Shown: positions 1 through 8,806, numbered from the stretch's first letter. The stretch is DNA of 64,000 nucleotides from CAIVPM01 sp964615145 (GCA_964615145.1 CAZTOP010000011.1:1-64000), one strand, 5' to 3'. Notes: generated by a model from the letters alone, not told the origin. Made by a program: numbers and translations.

Positions 1-128
1 CATTGCAACAAATGGGTGAAGAGATTTTGGAATATTGTATAAAGGCTGCAAGTGGTGAGGTTATTCCTAAAGCTGTGCAGTTGAATCAGGATGATTTTAT
101 TCCCTGGAAGAGAGGGGTGAGTTTGTAA
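1..128 (+). CDS. uxaA: Altronate dehydratase, C-terminal end (partial)
   Basis: An open frame enters from the left edge (frame of base 3) and ends at TAA 126-128, giving 41 residues. Its tail, ending in WKRGVSL after a short VIPKAVQ segment, looks like the C-terminus of the UxaA family, which removes water from D-altronate to give 2-keto-3-deoxygluconate. The next genes, uxaC and kdgK, belong to the same hexuronate pathway, which supports the call. Only the last few percent of the protein is visible, so the assignment rests on the tail motif plus context. Confidence 0.65.
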   Translation, partial: LQQMGEEILEYCIKAASGEVIPKAVQLNQDDFIPWKRGVSL

Positions 129-136
129 AGAAATGG

Positions 137-219
137 AATGCTGATTTAATATGATTGATTATGATTAACACTGATTTTGTATCATAATAAATCTTGCAAA
201 ATCTTAAACAATCTGCGTT
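137..219. repeat. Long imperfect palindrome phased every 10 bases
   Basis: GATT occurs at 143, 153, 163 and 173. Its complement AATC occurs at 190, 200 and 210, with TATC at 180. Every pair is symmetric about base 178. The outermost ten bases of each arm (137-146 and 210-219) match as reverse complements at 8 of 10 positions. It lies between uxaA and uxaC and could fold in RNA or act as a REP-like intergenic repeat. The function is unknown. Confidence 0.7.
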
Positions 220-250
220 CTAAAAATACAATGTGAGAAAAGAGGAGTAA

Positions 251-387
251 AGTTCTGAACGTTGAAGTGAGTGACACAACAGGCGATGAATAGAATTACC
301 AAAGCTGGTAACATAATAATAAAAATCAACAGCCGCAAGGCTTTGAATGAAAATAAAATAGAAGTGTATGAAACAATTTTTGAATGA
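251..387 (+). promoter_or_regulatory. uxaC leader with two short hairpins and a 33-codon upstream frame
   Basis: Upstream of uxaC are two compact stem-loops: TTACC/GGTAA (296-311, six-base loop) and AGCC/GGCT closed by a GCAA tetraloop (331-342). An ATG at 286 opens a 33-codon frame that stops at 385-387, so it runs over the uxaC start at 368 in another frame. This could be an attenuating leader or chance. No known riboswitch class was recognised. An imperfect palindrome GTTCTGAAC sits at 252-260. Confidence 0.3.
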
Positions 388-1828
388 GAATTTTTTATTG
401 AGCAATAAAACTGCAGAAGTTTTGTATCATCAATACGCTAAGCAAATGCCTATTATTGATTATCACTGCCACTTGCCACAACAGCAAATCGCAGAAGATA
501 AAAACTTTGAAAACCTTACCCAGATTTGGTTGTATGGCGACCACTACAAATGGCGTGCAATGAGAACGAATGGTGTGGATGAGAAATTTTGCACTGGCAA
601 TGCGAGTGATTGGGAAAAATTTTATGAGTGGGCAAAGACTGTTCCTTACACGTTGAGAAATCCTTTGTATCACTGGACGCACCTGGAATTGCAACGCTAT
701 TTTGATGTTCACGAAATATTGAATGAGAAAAGTGCAAAGAGAATTTATGATGAGTGCAGTGAGAAATTGCGTAGTCCTGAATACAGCGTGAAAAACCTTT
801 TACGCAAGATGAATGTGGCTACTGTTTGCACGACTGACGACCCTATTGATGACTTGAATTACCATATTCAGTTGAAGAATGAAGGCTTTGAAATACCTAT
901 TCTGCCTGCGTTTAGACCTGATAAGGCAATGGATGTAGCGAATGTTGCAACGTTTAATAGTTATGTAGATAAACTGGAAACTGTGTGTGATGTGAATATA
1001 AAATCTTTGAACGATTATTTGACTGCATTGCAAAGTCGCCACGAATTTTTTGCTGCCAATGGTTGCAAGGTGAGTGACCACGGTTTGGAAGAAATTTATG
1101 CAGAAGATTTTACATTGGCTGAAATTGAAGCAATGTTTGTAAGTATTAGAAGTGGCAAAGCTTTGAGCAGTTATGAGCAACTGAAATTTAAGAGTGCAAT
1201 GCTGCAATGGTTTGCTGAATGGGATTGTGAAAAAGGATGGATTCAACAGTACCACTTGGGTGCATTGAGAAACAATAACAGCAGGATGATGAGGCAGCTT
1301 GGTGCTGATACTGGCTGGGATTCTATTGGTGATTTTAGTCAAGGAAAAGCATTGGCCAAATTTTTAGATAGATTAGATACGAATAATAAATTGGCTAAAA
1401 CAATCCTCTATAACCTAAACCCTGCTGACAATGAATTGATGGCTACAATGATTGGTAATTTTAATGATGGAAGCAGTGCAGGTAAAATTCAATTTGGTAG
1501 TGGCTGGTGGTTTTTAGATCAAAAAGATGGAATGACTAAACAGTTGAATGCTTTATCTAATATGGGTTTGGTGAGCAAGATGGTTGGTATGCTTACTGAT
1601 AGCAGAAGCTTTTTATCTTTCCCAAGACACGAATATTTTAGAAGATTATTGTGTAACTTGTTTGGTACTGAAATTGAAAATGGAGAATTACCAAATGACA
1701 TAGAGTGGGTTGGTAAAGTGATTCAGGATATTTGTTTCTATAATGCTAAAAACTATTTTGGATGGGATGTCGAACATTTGGGAAAGTATAATACCGCAAA
1801 AGCTATGTCTACAAATGGGGTACATTAA
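368..1828 (+). CDS. uxaC: Glucuronate (uronate) isomerase
   Basis: This 486-residue protein interconverts D-glucuronate and D-fructuronate (or D-galacturonate and D-tagaturonate), the first cytoplasmic step of hexuronate breakdown. It has the UxaC hallmark near the N-terminus, IIDYHCHLPQQQIAED at about residues 29-44, whose HxH motif belongs to the amidohydrolase-like metal site. Family features such as the late GSGWWFLDQKDGM segment and the SRSFLSFPRHEYFRR segment near the C-terminus are also visible. The length is close to the usual 465-490. It starts at ATG 368, and a terminator follows at 1850. Between uxaA and kdgK it forms a pathway cluster. Confidence 0.96.
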   Translation: MKQFLNENFLLSNKTAEVLYHQYAKQMPIIDYHCHLPQQQIAEDKNFENLTQIWLYGDHYKWRAMRTNGVDEKFCTGNASDWEKFYEWAKTVPYTLRNPLYHWTHLELQRYFDVHEILNEKSAKRIYDECSEKLRSPEYSVKNLLRKMNVATVCTTDDPIDDLNYHIQLKNEGFEIPILPAFRPDKAMDVANVATFNSYVDKLETVCDVNIKSLNDYLTALQSRHEFFAANGCKVSDHGLEEIYAEDFTLAEIEAMFVSIRSGKALSSYEQLKFKSAMLQWFAEWDCEKGWIQQYHLGALRNNNSRMMRQLGADTGWDSIGDFSQGKALAKFLDRLDTNNKLAKTILYNLNPADNELMATMIGNFNDGSSAGKIQFGSGWWFLDQKDGMTKQLNALSNMGLVSKMVGMLTDSRSFLSFPRHEYFRRLLCNLFGTEIENGELPNDIEWVGKVIQDICFYNAKNYFGWDVEHLGKYNTAKAMSTNGVH

Positions 1829-1849
1829 AGTTTTATAGTATTGTTATTT

Positions 1850-1881
1850 AAATGGCGGGTCTCATAAGCTCGCCATTTTTT
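1850..1881 (+). terminator. Rho-independent terminator after uxaC
   Basis: AAATGGCG (1850-1857) pairs with CGCCATTT (1871-1878), and further G-U and G-C pairs extend into the loop. The right arm continues into a run of six T. It separates uxaC from kdgK, so kdgK probably has its own promoter. Confidence 0.8.
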
Positions 1882-1931
1882 AGTAGTTAAAATTATGGGG
1901 TAAGTAATTGTCATTTTTTATCTTTACCAAT

Positions 1932-2942
1932 ATGAGAAAAAACAAAGTATTATGTTTCGGTGAATTGCTTTTTAGAATTTCTCCAGCATTTAACACTTCT
2001 GTGACAGAAAAGCAGCCAATGCAATTATATGTTGGTGGGGCAGAAGCCAATGTTGCAACAGCTTTAGCAGGATGGAATGTTCCAGTAAAATATTGCACTG
2101 TTTTACCAGATAATTTTATGAGCAAGCACATTATTGAATATCTGGAATATCACGGCATTTATACATCTTCAATTATTTACTCAGGAAATAGAATTGGCTT
2201 GTATTATTTAGAAAAAGGTGCTGATCTAAAGGGAAGCATGGTATATGATAGAGAACATTCATCTTTTTCAGAAATTAAAACAGGAATGATTGATTGGGAT
2301 AAAATTTTGAATGATGTTTCTTGGTTAAATTTTTCAGCTATTAGTCCAGCATTAAATCAAAATGTTGCTGATGTTTGTTTAGAAGCAGTGAAAGCTGCTG
2401 CAGAAAAAGATATTACTGTTTCTGTTGATTTAAATCATCGTGCAAGATTGTGGAAATATGGAAAAGATCCTATTGAAATAATGCCACAAATTGTGGAGCA
2501 TTGTGATGTTGTAATGGGGAATATATGGAGTGCTAATACTTTACTTGGTATCGATGTAGACGAGCATATTCACGATAAAAAAAGTAAGGACGCGTATTTG
2601 CAACACGCTAAAAAAACATCTGAAGCTATTATTGATAAATTCCCTAAATGCAAAACTGTTGCTAATACATTTAGATTTGATGCAAACCAAGAAGATATTC
2701 TCTACTACACTACATTATTGCACAAAAACAAATTTTTCTCATCAAATGAGTTTAATTGTAAGGGTGTGGTTGATAGAAGTGGGAGTGGGGATTGTTTTAT
2801 GGCAGGATTAATTTACGGTTTGTATAATAATAACGACGCCCAGGATATTGTAAATTATGCAACAGCAGCAGCTTTTGGAAAGTTACAAGAACAAGGAGAT
2901 TCAACTGCACAAGATGTTTTGACTATTGCTAGGTTAGTGTAG
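1932..2942 (+). CDS. kdgK: 2-dehydro-3-deoxygluconokinase (PfkB family sugar kinase)
   Basis: This 336-residue PfkB/ribokinase-family kinase is expected to phosphorylate 2-keto-3-deoxygluconate, the product of UxaA, using ATP. The N-terminus reads VLCFGELLFRIS, followed by a glycine-rich GGAEANVATALA sugar-site segment. The C-terminal ATP/anion-hole motif is RSGSGDCFMAGL, with the catalytic Asp in GSGD. A frame can be extended to a TTG at 1908, but ATG 1932 fits the family start and follows a TATCTTTA promoter-like element, so I chose it. The last 9 bases overlap the end of the convergent anti-sigma-like gene. Confidence 0.9.
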   Translation: MRKNKVLCFGELLFRISPAFNTSVTEKQPMQLYVGGAEANVATALAGWNVPVKYCTVLPDNFMSKHIIEYLEYHGIYTSSIIYSGNRIGLYYLEKGADLKGSMVYDREHSSFSEIKTGMIDWDKILNDVSWLNFSAISPALNQNVADVCLEAVKAAAEKDITVSVDLNHRARLWKYGKDPIEIMPQIVEHCDVVMGNIWSANTLLGIDVDEHIHDKKSKDAYLQHAKKTSEAIIDKFPKCKTVANTFRFDANQEDILYYTTLLHKNKFFSSNEFNCKGVVDRSGSGDCFMAGLIYGLYNNNDAQDIVNYATAAAFGKLQEQGDSTAQDVLTIARLV

Positions 2943-3278
2943 TTTGGTTATTTTTATTATGATATAACCAACAACACACAGAACAATAACAAGAAAGATT
3001 GAAATCATTGTCCAATCACTGAGTTCAATTTTGTTTTTTAGTCTGCGTTTCTTTTTTGAAGATGTGTAGGCTTTTAAATGCTTGTTTAAATCACTTACGT
3101 AAATATCGATGTTCTTTTTATGTTTAATTGATTCCAATCCTTCAACAGCATCATTTAATAAATCGGAATCGATCATTTGTTTTTCAAATTCGTGCAATGC
3201 TCCGCCTGATAACTTGCCTTCAAGATATTGCTTCAAAAGTTCATCGTTAGTGGGTGTTATGTTATTCGATGGATTCAT
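2934..3278 (-). CDS. Small single-pass membrane protein, probable anti-sigma factor
   Basis: This 114-residue protein has an N-terminal motif (DELLKQYLEGKLSGGALHEF, then a stretch with DAVEGLESI) of the type seen at the cytoplasmic end of Bacteroidota anti-sigma and sigma-linked membrane proteins. A Lys/Arg-rich patch follows at about 75-82, then one membrane helix at about 90-110. Its ATG overlaps the stop of the sigma factor gene by 4 bases (3275-3278), so the two are translationally coupled. By inference it holds the sigma factor at the inner membrane. It is too short to carry a periplasmic FecR domain. Confidence 0.6.
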   Translation of the reverse strand: MNPSNNITPTNDELLKQYLEGKLSGGALHEFEKQMIDSDLLNDAVEGLESIKHKKNIDIYVSDLNKHLKAYTSSKKKRRLKNKIELSDWTMISIFLVIVLCVVGYIIIKITKLH

Positions 3279-3835
3279 TGTTGCATTCTCTTTTTTTCAA
3301 TCAATATTTTTAAATTCCGTTTGCCGTTTTGTATATAGCTTTTAACCTGCATCAATGTAAAGTTAGTTGATGATACAATCTCATTGTAAGACTTTTTTTG
3401 TAAGAAAAACAAGTCAATACAAACTCGTTGTTCTTCATTTAATTCATTTATTGATGATTCTAAAAGGGAATAATCTTTTTCTTTGGCTTTTAAAATGTCT
3501 AAGTTATTTTCATCTGCAACTATTTCTCTAGTTTCAATATCTATGGTAATATTTCTACTCCTCAGTTGCATTAAACAATTGTTTTTTGCAATCATATATA
3601 CCCAGCTTCTAAAATATGTAACCTTATATTTTGGTAATTCATCAATAACCTTCACAAATACCTGTTGTACTGTATCTCTTGCTTTTGTTTCATCTTTTAA
3701 ATATTTCATACAAGTTCCAAAAAGCAATAGGGTGTATCGTTGCAGCAAAATGCCAAGCCAATCGTTATTATTTGACTGATAGAATTTAGTTAGTAATTCT
3801 TCATCTGTAATATCATCAAATTTATTTTTAATCAC
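3275..3835 (-). CDS. ECF-type RNA polymerase sigma factor
   Basis: This 186-residue protein has sigma-70 region 2, visible as a DTVQQVFVKV core followed by FRSWVYMIAKNNCLMQLRSR. Region 4 reads LNEEQRVCIDLFFLQKKSYN, then a helix-turn-helix ending MQVKSYIQNGKRNLK. The frame stays open to a TTG at 3874, but that codon sits in a promoter-like TTTTTGC tract, so GTG 3835 is the more likely start. No ATG is available at the N-terminus. It is the first gene of a two-gene unit with the anti-sigma-like protein. The target genes are unknown. Confidence 0.88.
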   Translation of the reverse strand: MIKNKFDDITDEELLTKFYQSNNNDWLGILLQRYTLLLFGTCMKYLKDETKARDTVQQVFVKVIDELPKYKVTYFRSWVYMIAKNNCLMQLRSRNITIDIETREIVADENNLDILKAKEKDYSLLESSINELNEEQRVCIDLFFLQKKSYNEIVSSTNFTLMQVKSYIQNGKRNLKILIEKKRMQQ

Positions 3836-3974
3836 AGCAGTAAAATAAAGGTTTATCGTTTGATGCAAAAACAATTTTTTTCCATATTAGAAATATCGTT
3901 GTGACAAGTTAAATTTTTTTATTAACAAATTATTGAACAAATTAATATCAATTCAATTCAATCGAATTCAGTCA

Positions 3975-3982
3975 TACATTTG
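3975..3982 (+). promoter_or_regulatory. -7 promoter element TACATTTG for gcvP
   Basis: TACATTTG is an exact match to the Bacteroidota -7 consensus TAnnTTTG, 82 bases before the gcvP start. I see no clear -33 TTTG at the usual distance. Confidence 0.5.
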
Positions 3983-3991
3983 CAAAAAAAT

Positions 3992-4015
3992 CAATACTAA
4001 TAAACGTTAGTATTG
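3992..4015 (+). promoter_or_regulatory. Perfect inverted repeat in the gcvP leader
   Basis: CAATACTAA (3992-4000) and TTAGTATTG (4007-4015) form a perfect 9-base stem with a 6-base loop. It begins 10 bases after the predicted -7 element, so it lies at or just after transcription start. It could be an operator or a 5' mRNA hairpin. It does not resemble a glycine riboswitch. Confidence 0.4.
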
Positions 4016-4064
4016 TTCTAAATAAAATTATTTACATAAAATCATCCACTTTAGGATACTAATT

Positions 4065-6914
4065 ATGAACCTTTTCAACCAAAAAACTCAAGAATTTATT
4101 GGCAGACACATAGGCGTGAACATAGAAGATACACAAAAAATGTTGGAAACAATCGGCTTGTCTAGTGTTGAAGAACTAGTCAATAAAACTGTACCAGCCT
4201 CTATTCAACTAAACAAAAATTTGGATATTCCTGCTGGTATTAGCGAGTTTGAATATTTAAATGAATTAAAGAAAGTAGCTTCCAAAAATAAAATCTATAA
4301 AACCTATATTGGTCAGGGTTACTATAACACAATTACCCCAAATGTTATATTGAGAAATATATTTGAAAACCCAGGTTGGTATACCCAATACACCCCATAT
4401 CAAGCAGAGATTTCTCAAGGACGTTTGGAAAGTTTATTGAACTACCAAACAATGATTTGCGATTTAACAGGATTAGAACTTGCTAACGCATCTTTATTAG
4501 ACGAAGCAACTGCAGCAGCAGAAGCAATGGCCATGTTATTTCATCACAGCAACAATCCTGCAAAAACAAAATTCTTTGTAGATGAAGCCATCTTTCCTCA
4601 AACTAAGGATTTACTGGTAACTCGTTCAATACCTATTGGTGTTGAATTAGTTTTTGGGAATTATAAACAGGCTAATTTAGATGAAACATATTTTGGATCA
4701 ATTGTACAATATCCTAATAATAATGGTAGCATTGAAGATTATAAAAGCTTTATTGATGCAACTCATAAATTGGGTGCTTATGTTGTAATGGCAACAGATT
4801 TACTTGCATTAACATTGCTAAAATCTCCAGGTGAGTTAGGTGCGGATGTTGCTGTTGGAAACTCTCAGCGTTTTGGTGTACCATTAGGCTATGGAGGACC
4901 ACACGCTGCTTTTTTTGCAACAAAAGATGAATTTAAACGTGGAATGCCGGGACGAATTATTGGAATAAGTATTGACGCACAGGGCAATCGTGCATTACGT
5001 ATGGCTTTGCAAACCCGGGAACAACATATTAAACGTGAAAAGGCAACTTCGAATATTTGTACAGCACAGGCATTACTAGCTAATATGGCTGCAATGTATG
5101 CAGTTTATCACGGTGCTGAGGGGTTAAAAAATATAGCTAAACGTGTTTCAACCTTAGCTAATGCATTAAGTGTTTCTTTATCGTCACTTGGGTTTAAAAA
5201 TAACAATAAACACTTTTTTGATACGCTAAATATTGAATGCGATGCAAAATCAATTATAGAAATTGCAGAGAAAAGTAATATCAACTTTAGATATCTTAAC
5301 GAAAACGAAGTTGGAATTTCAATTGATGAAACTACTTCTCAAACCGATGCGTTAGACATTGTTTACATTTTTGCCGAGAGTTTAGGTAAAAATGAAGCTG
5401 AGATTGAATTTGATAGTGAACATATTTTAAACAATATACCAACTTTTGCTACACGTACTTCAACGTTTTTAGAACATGCTGTTTTTAACACGCATCATAG
5501 TGAAACGCAAATGATGCGATATATTAAGCAACTAGAAAATAGAGATTTGTCATTAAATACCAGTATGATTTCATTAGGTAGTTGCACAATGAAATTGAAT
5601 GCTGCATCAGAAATGATTCCAGTTAGCTGGGCTGAATTCTCTCAAATGCATCCATTTGTTCCAGAAAATCAAGCATTAGGGTATAAGCAAATGACTGATG
5701 AATTATCAAAATATTTATGTGAAATTACTGGTTTCGATGCTTGTAGTTTGCAACCTAACAGTGGAGCTCAAGGCGAATATGCAGGATTATTAACGATTAT
5801 GGCATACCATAAAGCCAATAATAATTCTCATAGAAATGTTGTATTGATACCAATTTCGGCTCATGGTACCAATCCTGCAAGTGCTGTAATGGCAGGAATG
5901 AAAGTTGTAATTGTAAAAAGTAATGAAGATGGAACTATTGATATTGCTGATTTACAATCAAAAGCTGAATTACATAAGGACAATTTAGGAGCATTAATGG
6001 TTACTTATCCAAGTACCTATGGTGTATTTGAAGAAGGCATAAAAGAAATATGTGCCATTGTTCATGAATTTGGAGGACAGGTTTATATGGATGGTGCCAA
6101 TATGAATGCACAAGTTGGTCTTACATCTCCAGCAATAATAGGAGCAGATGTTTGTCATCTAAATCTTCATAAAACATTTGCAATACCACACGGAGGTGGT
6201 GGACCTGGCATGGGACCAATATGTGTAAAAGAGCATTTAGCTAAATATTTGCCGTCACACGTAAGTATCAATGGTAAAAATGCAGTTAGTGCAGCAAATT
6301 TTGGCTCTGCATCAATTTTATTAATTAGTTATGGTTACATAAAAATGTTAGGATATAATGGTGTTAAAATGGCAACTGAATATGCAATTTTAAACGCTAA
6401 TTATATGAAAGCAAGATTAGAAAAATATTATTCAATTTTGTTTTCAGGAAAAAACGGGACTTGTGCACATGAATTTATTGTTGACCTTCGTCCTTTTAAA
6501 ACGAGCTGTGGTATTGAAGCAGAAGATGTAGCCAAAAGACTTATAGATTATGGCTTTCACGCACCAACAATGAGTTTCCCTGTAGCTGGAACTATTATGA
6601 TTGAACCTACCGAAAGTGAAGATAAGGCGGAGTTAGATAGATTTTGTGATGCATTAATTTCAATTCATAATGAAATTAAAATGGTAGAAGAAGGGAAATA
6701 TGACAAAGTTGATAACCCCCTAAAAAATGCACCACATACACAAGCAGTTATTTGTGCAAATGAGTGGAATCATTCTTACACAAGGCAAGAAGCTGCTTTC
6801 CCTTTATCATATGTTACACACAATAAGTTTTGGGCAAGTGTGGCTCGTGTAAATAATACATACGGAGACAGAAACTTGGTTTGTGCTTGCGAGCCAACTG
6901 AAAGTTATGCTTAA
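4065..6914 (+). CDS. gcvP: Glycine dehydrogenase (decarboxylating), P-protein
   Basis: This 949-residue pyridoxal-phosphate enzyme is the P-protein of the glycine cleavage system. It decarboxylates glycine and passes the aminomethyl group to the lipoyl arm of GcvH. Both halves (P1 and P2 of split enzymes) are fused in one chain, as is usual for this length. The N-terminus has FIGRHIGVN. The PLP lysine lies in the second half, in NLHKTFAIPHGGGGPG. The gene stands alone: gcvT and gcvH are not nearby. A strong terminator follows. Together with glyA at 26503 it feeds one-carbon units from glycine and serine. Confidence 0.97.
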   Translation: MNLFNQKTQEFIGRHIGVNIEDTQKMLETIGLSSVEELVNKTVPASIQLNKNLDIPAGISEFEYLNELKKVASKNKIYKTYIGQGYYNTITPNVILRNIFENPGWYTQYTPYQAEISQGRLESLLNYQTMICDLTGLELANASLLDEATAAAEAMAMLFHHSNNPAKTKFFVDEAIFPQTKDLLVTRSIPIGVELVFGNYKQANLDETYFGSIVQYPNNNGSIEDYKSFIDATHKLGAYVVMATDLLALTLLKSPGELGADVAVGNSQRFGVPLGYGGPHAAFFATKDEFKRGMPGRIIGISIDAQGNRALRMALQTREQHIKREKATSNICTAQALLANMAAMYAVYHGAEGLKNIAKRVSTLANALSVSLSSLGFKNNNKHFFDTLNIECDAKSIIEIAEKSNINFRYLNENEVGISIDETTSQTDALDIVYIFAESLGKNEAEIEFDSEHILNNIPTFATRTSTFLEHAVFNTHHSETQMMRYIKQLENRDLSLNTSMISLGSCTMKLNAASEMIPVSWAEFSQMHPFVPENQALGYKQMTDELSKYLCEITGFDACSLQPNSGAQGEYAGLLTIMAYHKANNNSHRNVVLIPISAHGTNPASAVMAGMKVVIVKSNEDGTIDIADLQSKAELHKDNLGALMVTYPSTYGVFEEGIKEICAIVHEFGGQVYMDGANMNAQVGLTSPAIIGADVCHLNLHKTFAIPHGGGGPGMGPICVKEHLAKYLPSHVSINGKNAVSAANFGSASILLISYGYIKMLGYNGVKMATEYAILNANYMKARLEKYYSILFSGKNGTCAHEFIVDLRPFKTSCGIEAEDVAKRLIDYGFHAPTMSFPVAGTIMIEPTESEDKAELDRFCDALISIHNEIKMVEEGKYDKVDNPLKNAPHTQAVICANEWNHSYTRQEAAFPLSYVTHNKFWASVARVNNTYGDRNLVCACEPTESYA

Positions 6915-6927
6915 AATTATTTAATAT

Positions 6928-6970
6928 AAAAAAGCCCTAAACATTTATAGAAAATGTTTAGGGCTTTTTT
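6928..6970. terminator. Strong terminator, usable from both sides
   Basis: AAAGCCCTAAACATT (6931-6945) pairs perfectly with its complement at 6953-6967. It is flanked by an A-run on the left and a T-run on the right, so it can end both gcvP (plus) and the phosphoribosyltransferase gene (minus). Confidence 0.9.
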
Positions 6971-6987
6971 AATACTGAAATACAATA

Positions 6988-7482
6988 TTATTTATTCAAT
7001 ACCTTAACTTCATTAATCTCTCCACTCAGTAACTCTACTTCAACATAGTCTGTTAACGTTGTAGCAATTGATAAGCCAACATAATTCGGCGTAACAGGGA
7101 ACTGCTTATATAGTCTATCAGCCAGAACTAACATTTCAATTTTATTTGGAAAAAAATCCAAAATAGGTTTTAATATATAGAGTAATGTTTTCCCAGTATT
7201 ACATACATCATCAACAATTAAAATATCTTTATTGTTGAAGTTAATTTCCTTATCAAAAACAATATTTTTTGGCTCGGTTTTATTCAAACTTGCACTAATG
7301 AGAACTAAGTTTAAATCAGTGATTTTTTCTAATAGTTTAATTAGTGCTTTTGCAATTATTAACCCATTTTCTTTAACACCAATAATAATGAGTTCATTAT
7401 TTTTTGCCGATTCAGCAACTTCAAAACTTAACCTTTTAAGTTTTATATCGATTTGGCTTTTGTTTAAAATACTTTTAGTCAT
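6988..7482 (-). CDS. PyrR-like phosphoribosyltransferase
   Basis: This 164-residue type I phosphoribosyltransferase fold protein has the PRPP-binding loop ILIVDDVCNTGKTL at about residues 87-100. The later LADRLYKQFPVTPNYVGLSI segment resembles PyrR, the UMP-binding pyrimidine regulator with uracil phosphoribosyltransferase activity. The match outside these motifs is not strong, so hypoxanthine- or uracil-type specificity is also possible. It lies 15 bases after the stop of the flippase gene, likely co-transcribed. No pyr genes are nearby, so a regulatory role is unproven. Confidence 0.75.
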   Translation of the reverse strand: MTKSILNKSQIDIKLKRLSFEVAESAKNNELIIIGVKENGLIIAKALIKLLEKITDLNLVLISASLNKTEPKNIVFDKEINFNNKDILIVDDVCNTGKTLLYILKPILDFFPNKIEMLVLADRLYKQFPVTPNYVGLSIATTLTDYVEVELLSGEINEVKVLNK

Positions 7483-7497
7483 TCTTTATATAATTAA

Positions 7498-8778
7498 CTA
7501 TTTAAATGTGAAATCTGTTTTGGTGAATTTTAAAAAACTTATTGGGTTTAATTTTTCTAGCTTAACAAAAATATAAATACAATATAGTGCTTCTGTGAAA
7601 TATGAAACTGTGCTGATAAATGCAGCTTTTTTTATGCTATATACTTCCCTTAAAGCCACACTTAATAATACCATTACAATTAATGCAAACGCAGCAGCAA
7701 ACACATTATACTTATTCTTTTTTATTCCCGAAAAATATGCTGAAAGTAAAGCTGATATCGATAGACAAAAAATTCCTGGCAATAATATAAGTAACGGTAC
7801 AAGCATTGGTGAAAATGAACTCCCAAAAGTTGCTGGCAAAATGTAGCTACCAGTTAAAAAAATTACAATGAAAATAAAAAAAAATAAGAGAATAAAAAGC
7901 CTGAAAATTTTGCCCATATTTTTTATAACTAAAACATTCTGATTGCCCTGAGCAACAGATGGAAAAATAGTGCTAGCAATAATTTGAGGCAATATTAATA
8001 ACATTTGTGCAAGTTTAGATGCTTGCAGATAATTTCCTAAATCTCCAGATGTATAGCACCAGTTTTTTACAAACCAATAGTCTATTCTATAAACAAAAAA
8101 GAAAAGAAAATTGCCAAATAAGCCAATGGCAGAATAATGGAAGAGTTCTTTTATTTGTTTTTTTGTTGGCAATGAAATACTTAAGGTTGCTTTATAAGTA
8201 ACAAAAAAAACAAAGGTTATTATTATTCCTTGTAAAGCTATCATTAGAAAATAATAGTCGATGATATTTTGAGATATAACATTTGTATTTGTCGCAAAAA
8301 TTATTAACACAGACATTATAAAGTTACCAATAACCAATATAGTGTTTGGTACTTTAAAATTTCCTAAGCTGTAGAATAAAGCAGTGAAGTAATTGATTAA
8401 AAAAACACCAATTAAATAGCAAATTGCATTAAAAGCTAAATGTTGATATTGATTAGAAATGTCTTTATCAAAATAGTTAAAGTAAATTGGTAAAAGGAGG
8501 TAAATGATTGCTACTATGCATAAGGTCCAGATTGTTCCAACTATAGCTAACTGATTATGATGAATTTTTTTGCTTGCTGAGAAATAAGTAAAACTACCAT
8601 CCATGTTAAGGCTACCCAATAAAATCCATAATGAAAACAAATTGGTTAAGTAAAATATAACACCAATGCCTTCGGCTTTCAAAAACCTTGATAACAAAAC
8701 ATTCAGCAGTAATAAACTAACGAAATGTAAGCCTCGCCAAATAATACTTTGTTTCATTTGTTGCTGAAAGATTGCCAT
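7498..8778 (-). CDS. Polysaccharide/lipid-linked oligosaccharide flippase (MOP superfamily)
   Basis: About 426 residues with roughly twelve hydrophobic segments, in the layout of Wzx/MATE-like MOP exporters. It starts with a short amphipathic stretch and WRGLHFVSLLLLNVLLSRFL, typical of Wzx-like proteins that carry lipid-linked glycans across the inner membrane. The frame extends to a TTG at 8802, but ATG 8778 gives the usual N-terminus and leaves room for the divergent rimO promoter. No glycosyltransferase genes are adjacent, so the substrate cannot be guessed. Confidence 0.78.
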   Translation of the reverse strand: MAIFQQQMKQSIIWRGLHFVSLLLLNVLLSRFLKAEGIGVIFYLTNLFSLWILLGSLNMDGSFTYFSASKKIHHNQLAIVGTIWTLCIVAIIYLLLPIYFNYFDKDISNQYQHLAFNAICYLIGVFLINYFTALFYSLGNFKVPNTILVIGNFIMSVLIIFATNTNVISQNIIDYYFLMIALQGIIITFVFFVTYKATLSISLPTKKQIKELFHYSAIGLFGNFLFFFVYRIDYWFVKNWCYTSGDLGNYLQASKLAQMLLILPQIIASTIFPSVAQGNQNVLVIKNMGKIFRLFILLFFFIFIVIFLTGSYILPATFGSSFSPMLVPLLILLPGIFCLSISALLSAYFSGIKKNKYNVFAAAFALIVMVLLSVALREVYSIKKAAFISTVSYFTEALYCIYIFVKLEKLNPISFLKFTKTDFTFK

Positions 8779-8806
8779 TAGCTTCAAAAGTAAAGGTTTC
8801 AACCAT

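Noticed and set aside
252..260. GTTCTGAAC as a LexA/SOS operator
   Set aside because: The spacing does not match known LexA boxes and uxaC is not a damage gene; it is probably chance.
800..1342. Long minus-strand frame inside uxaC
   Set aside because: It is antisense to a strongly conserved enzyme, rich in Cys, His and Ile from reverse reading, with no family motif.
3875..4064. Glycine riboswitch before gcvP
   Set aside because: None of the conserved glycine aptamer blocks or a tandem aptamer is present; only a simple hairpin is seen.
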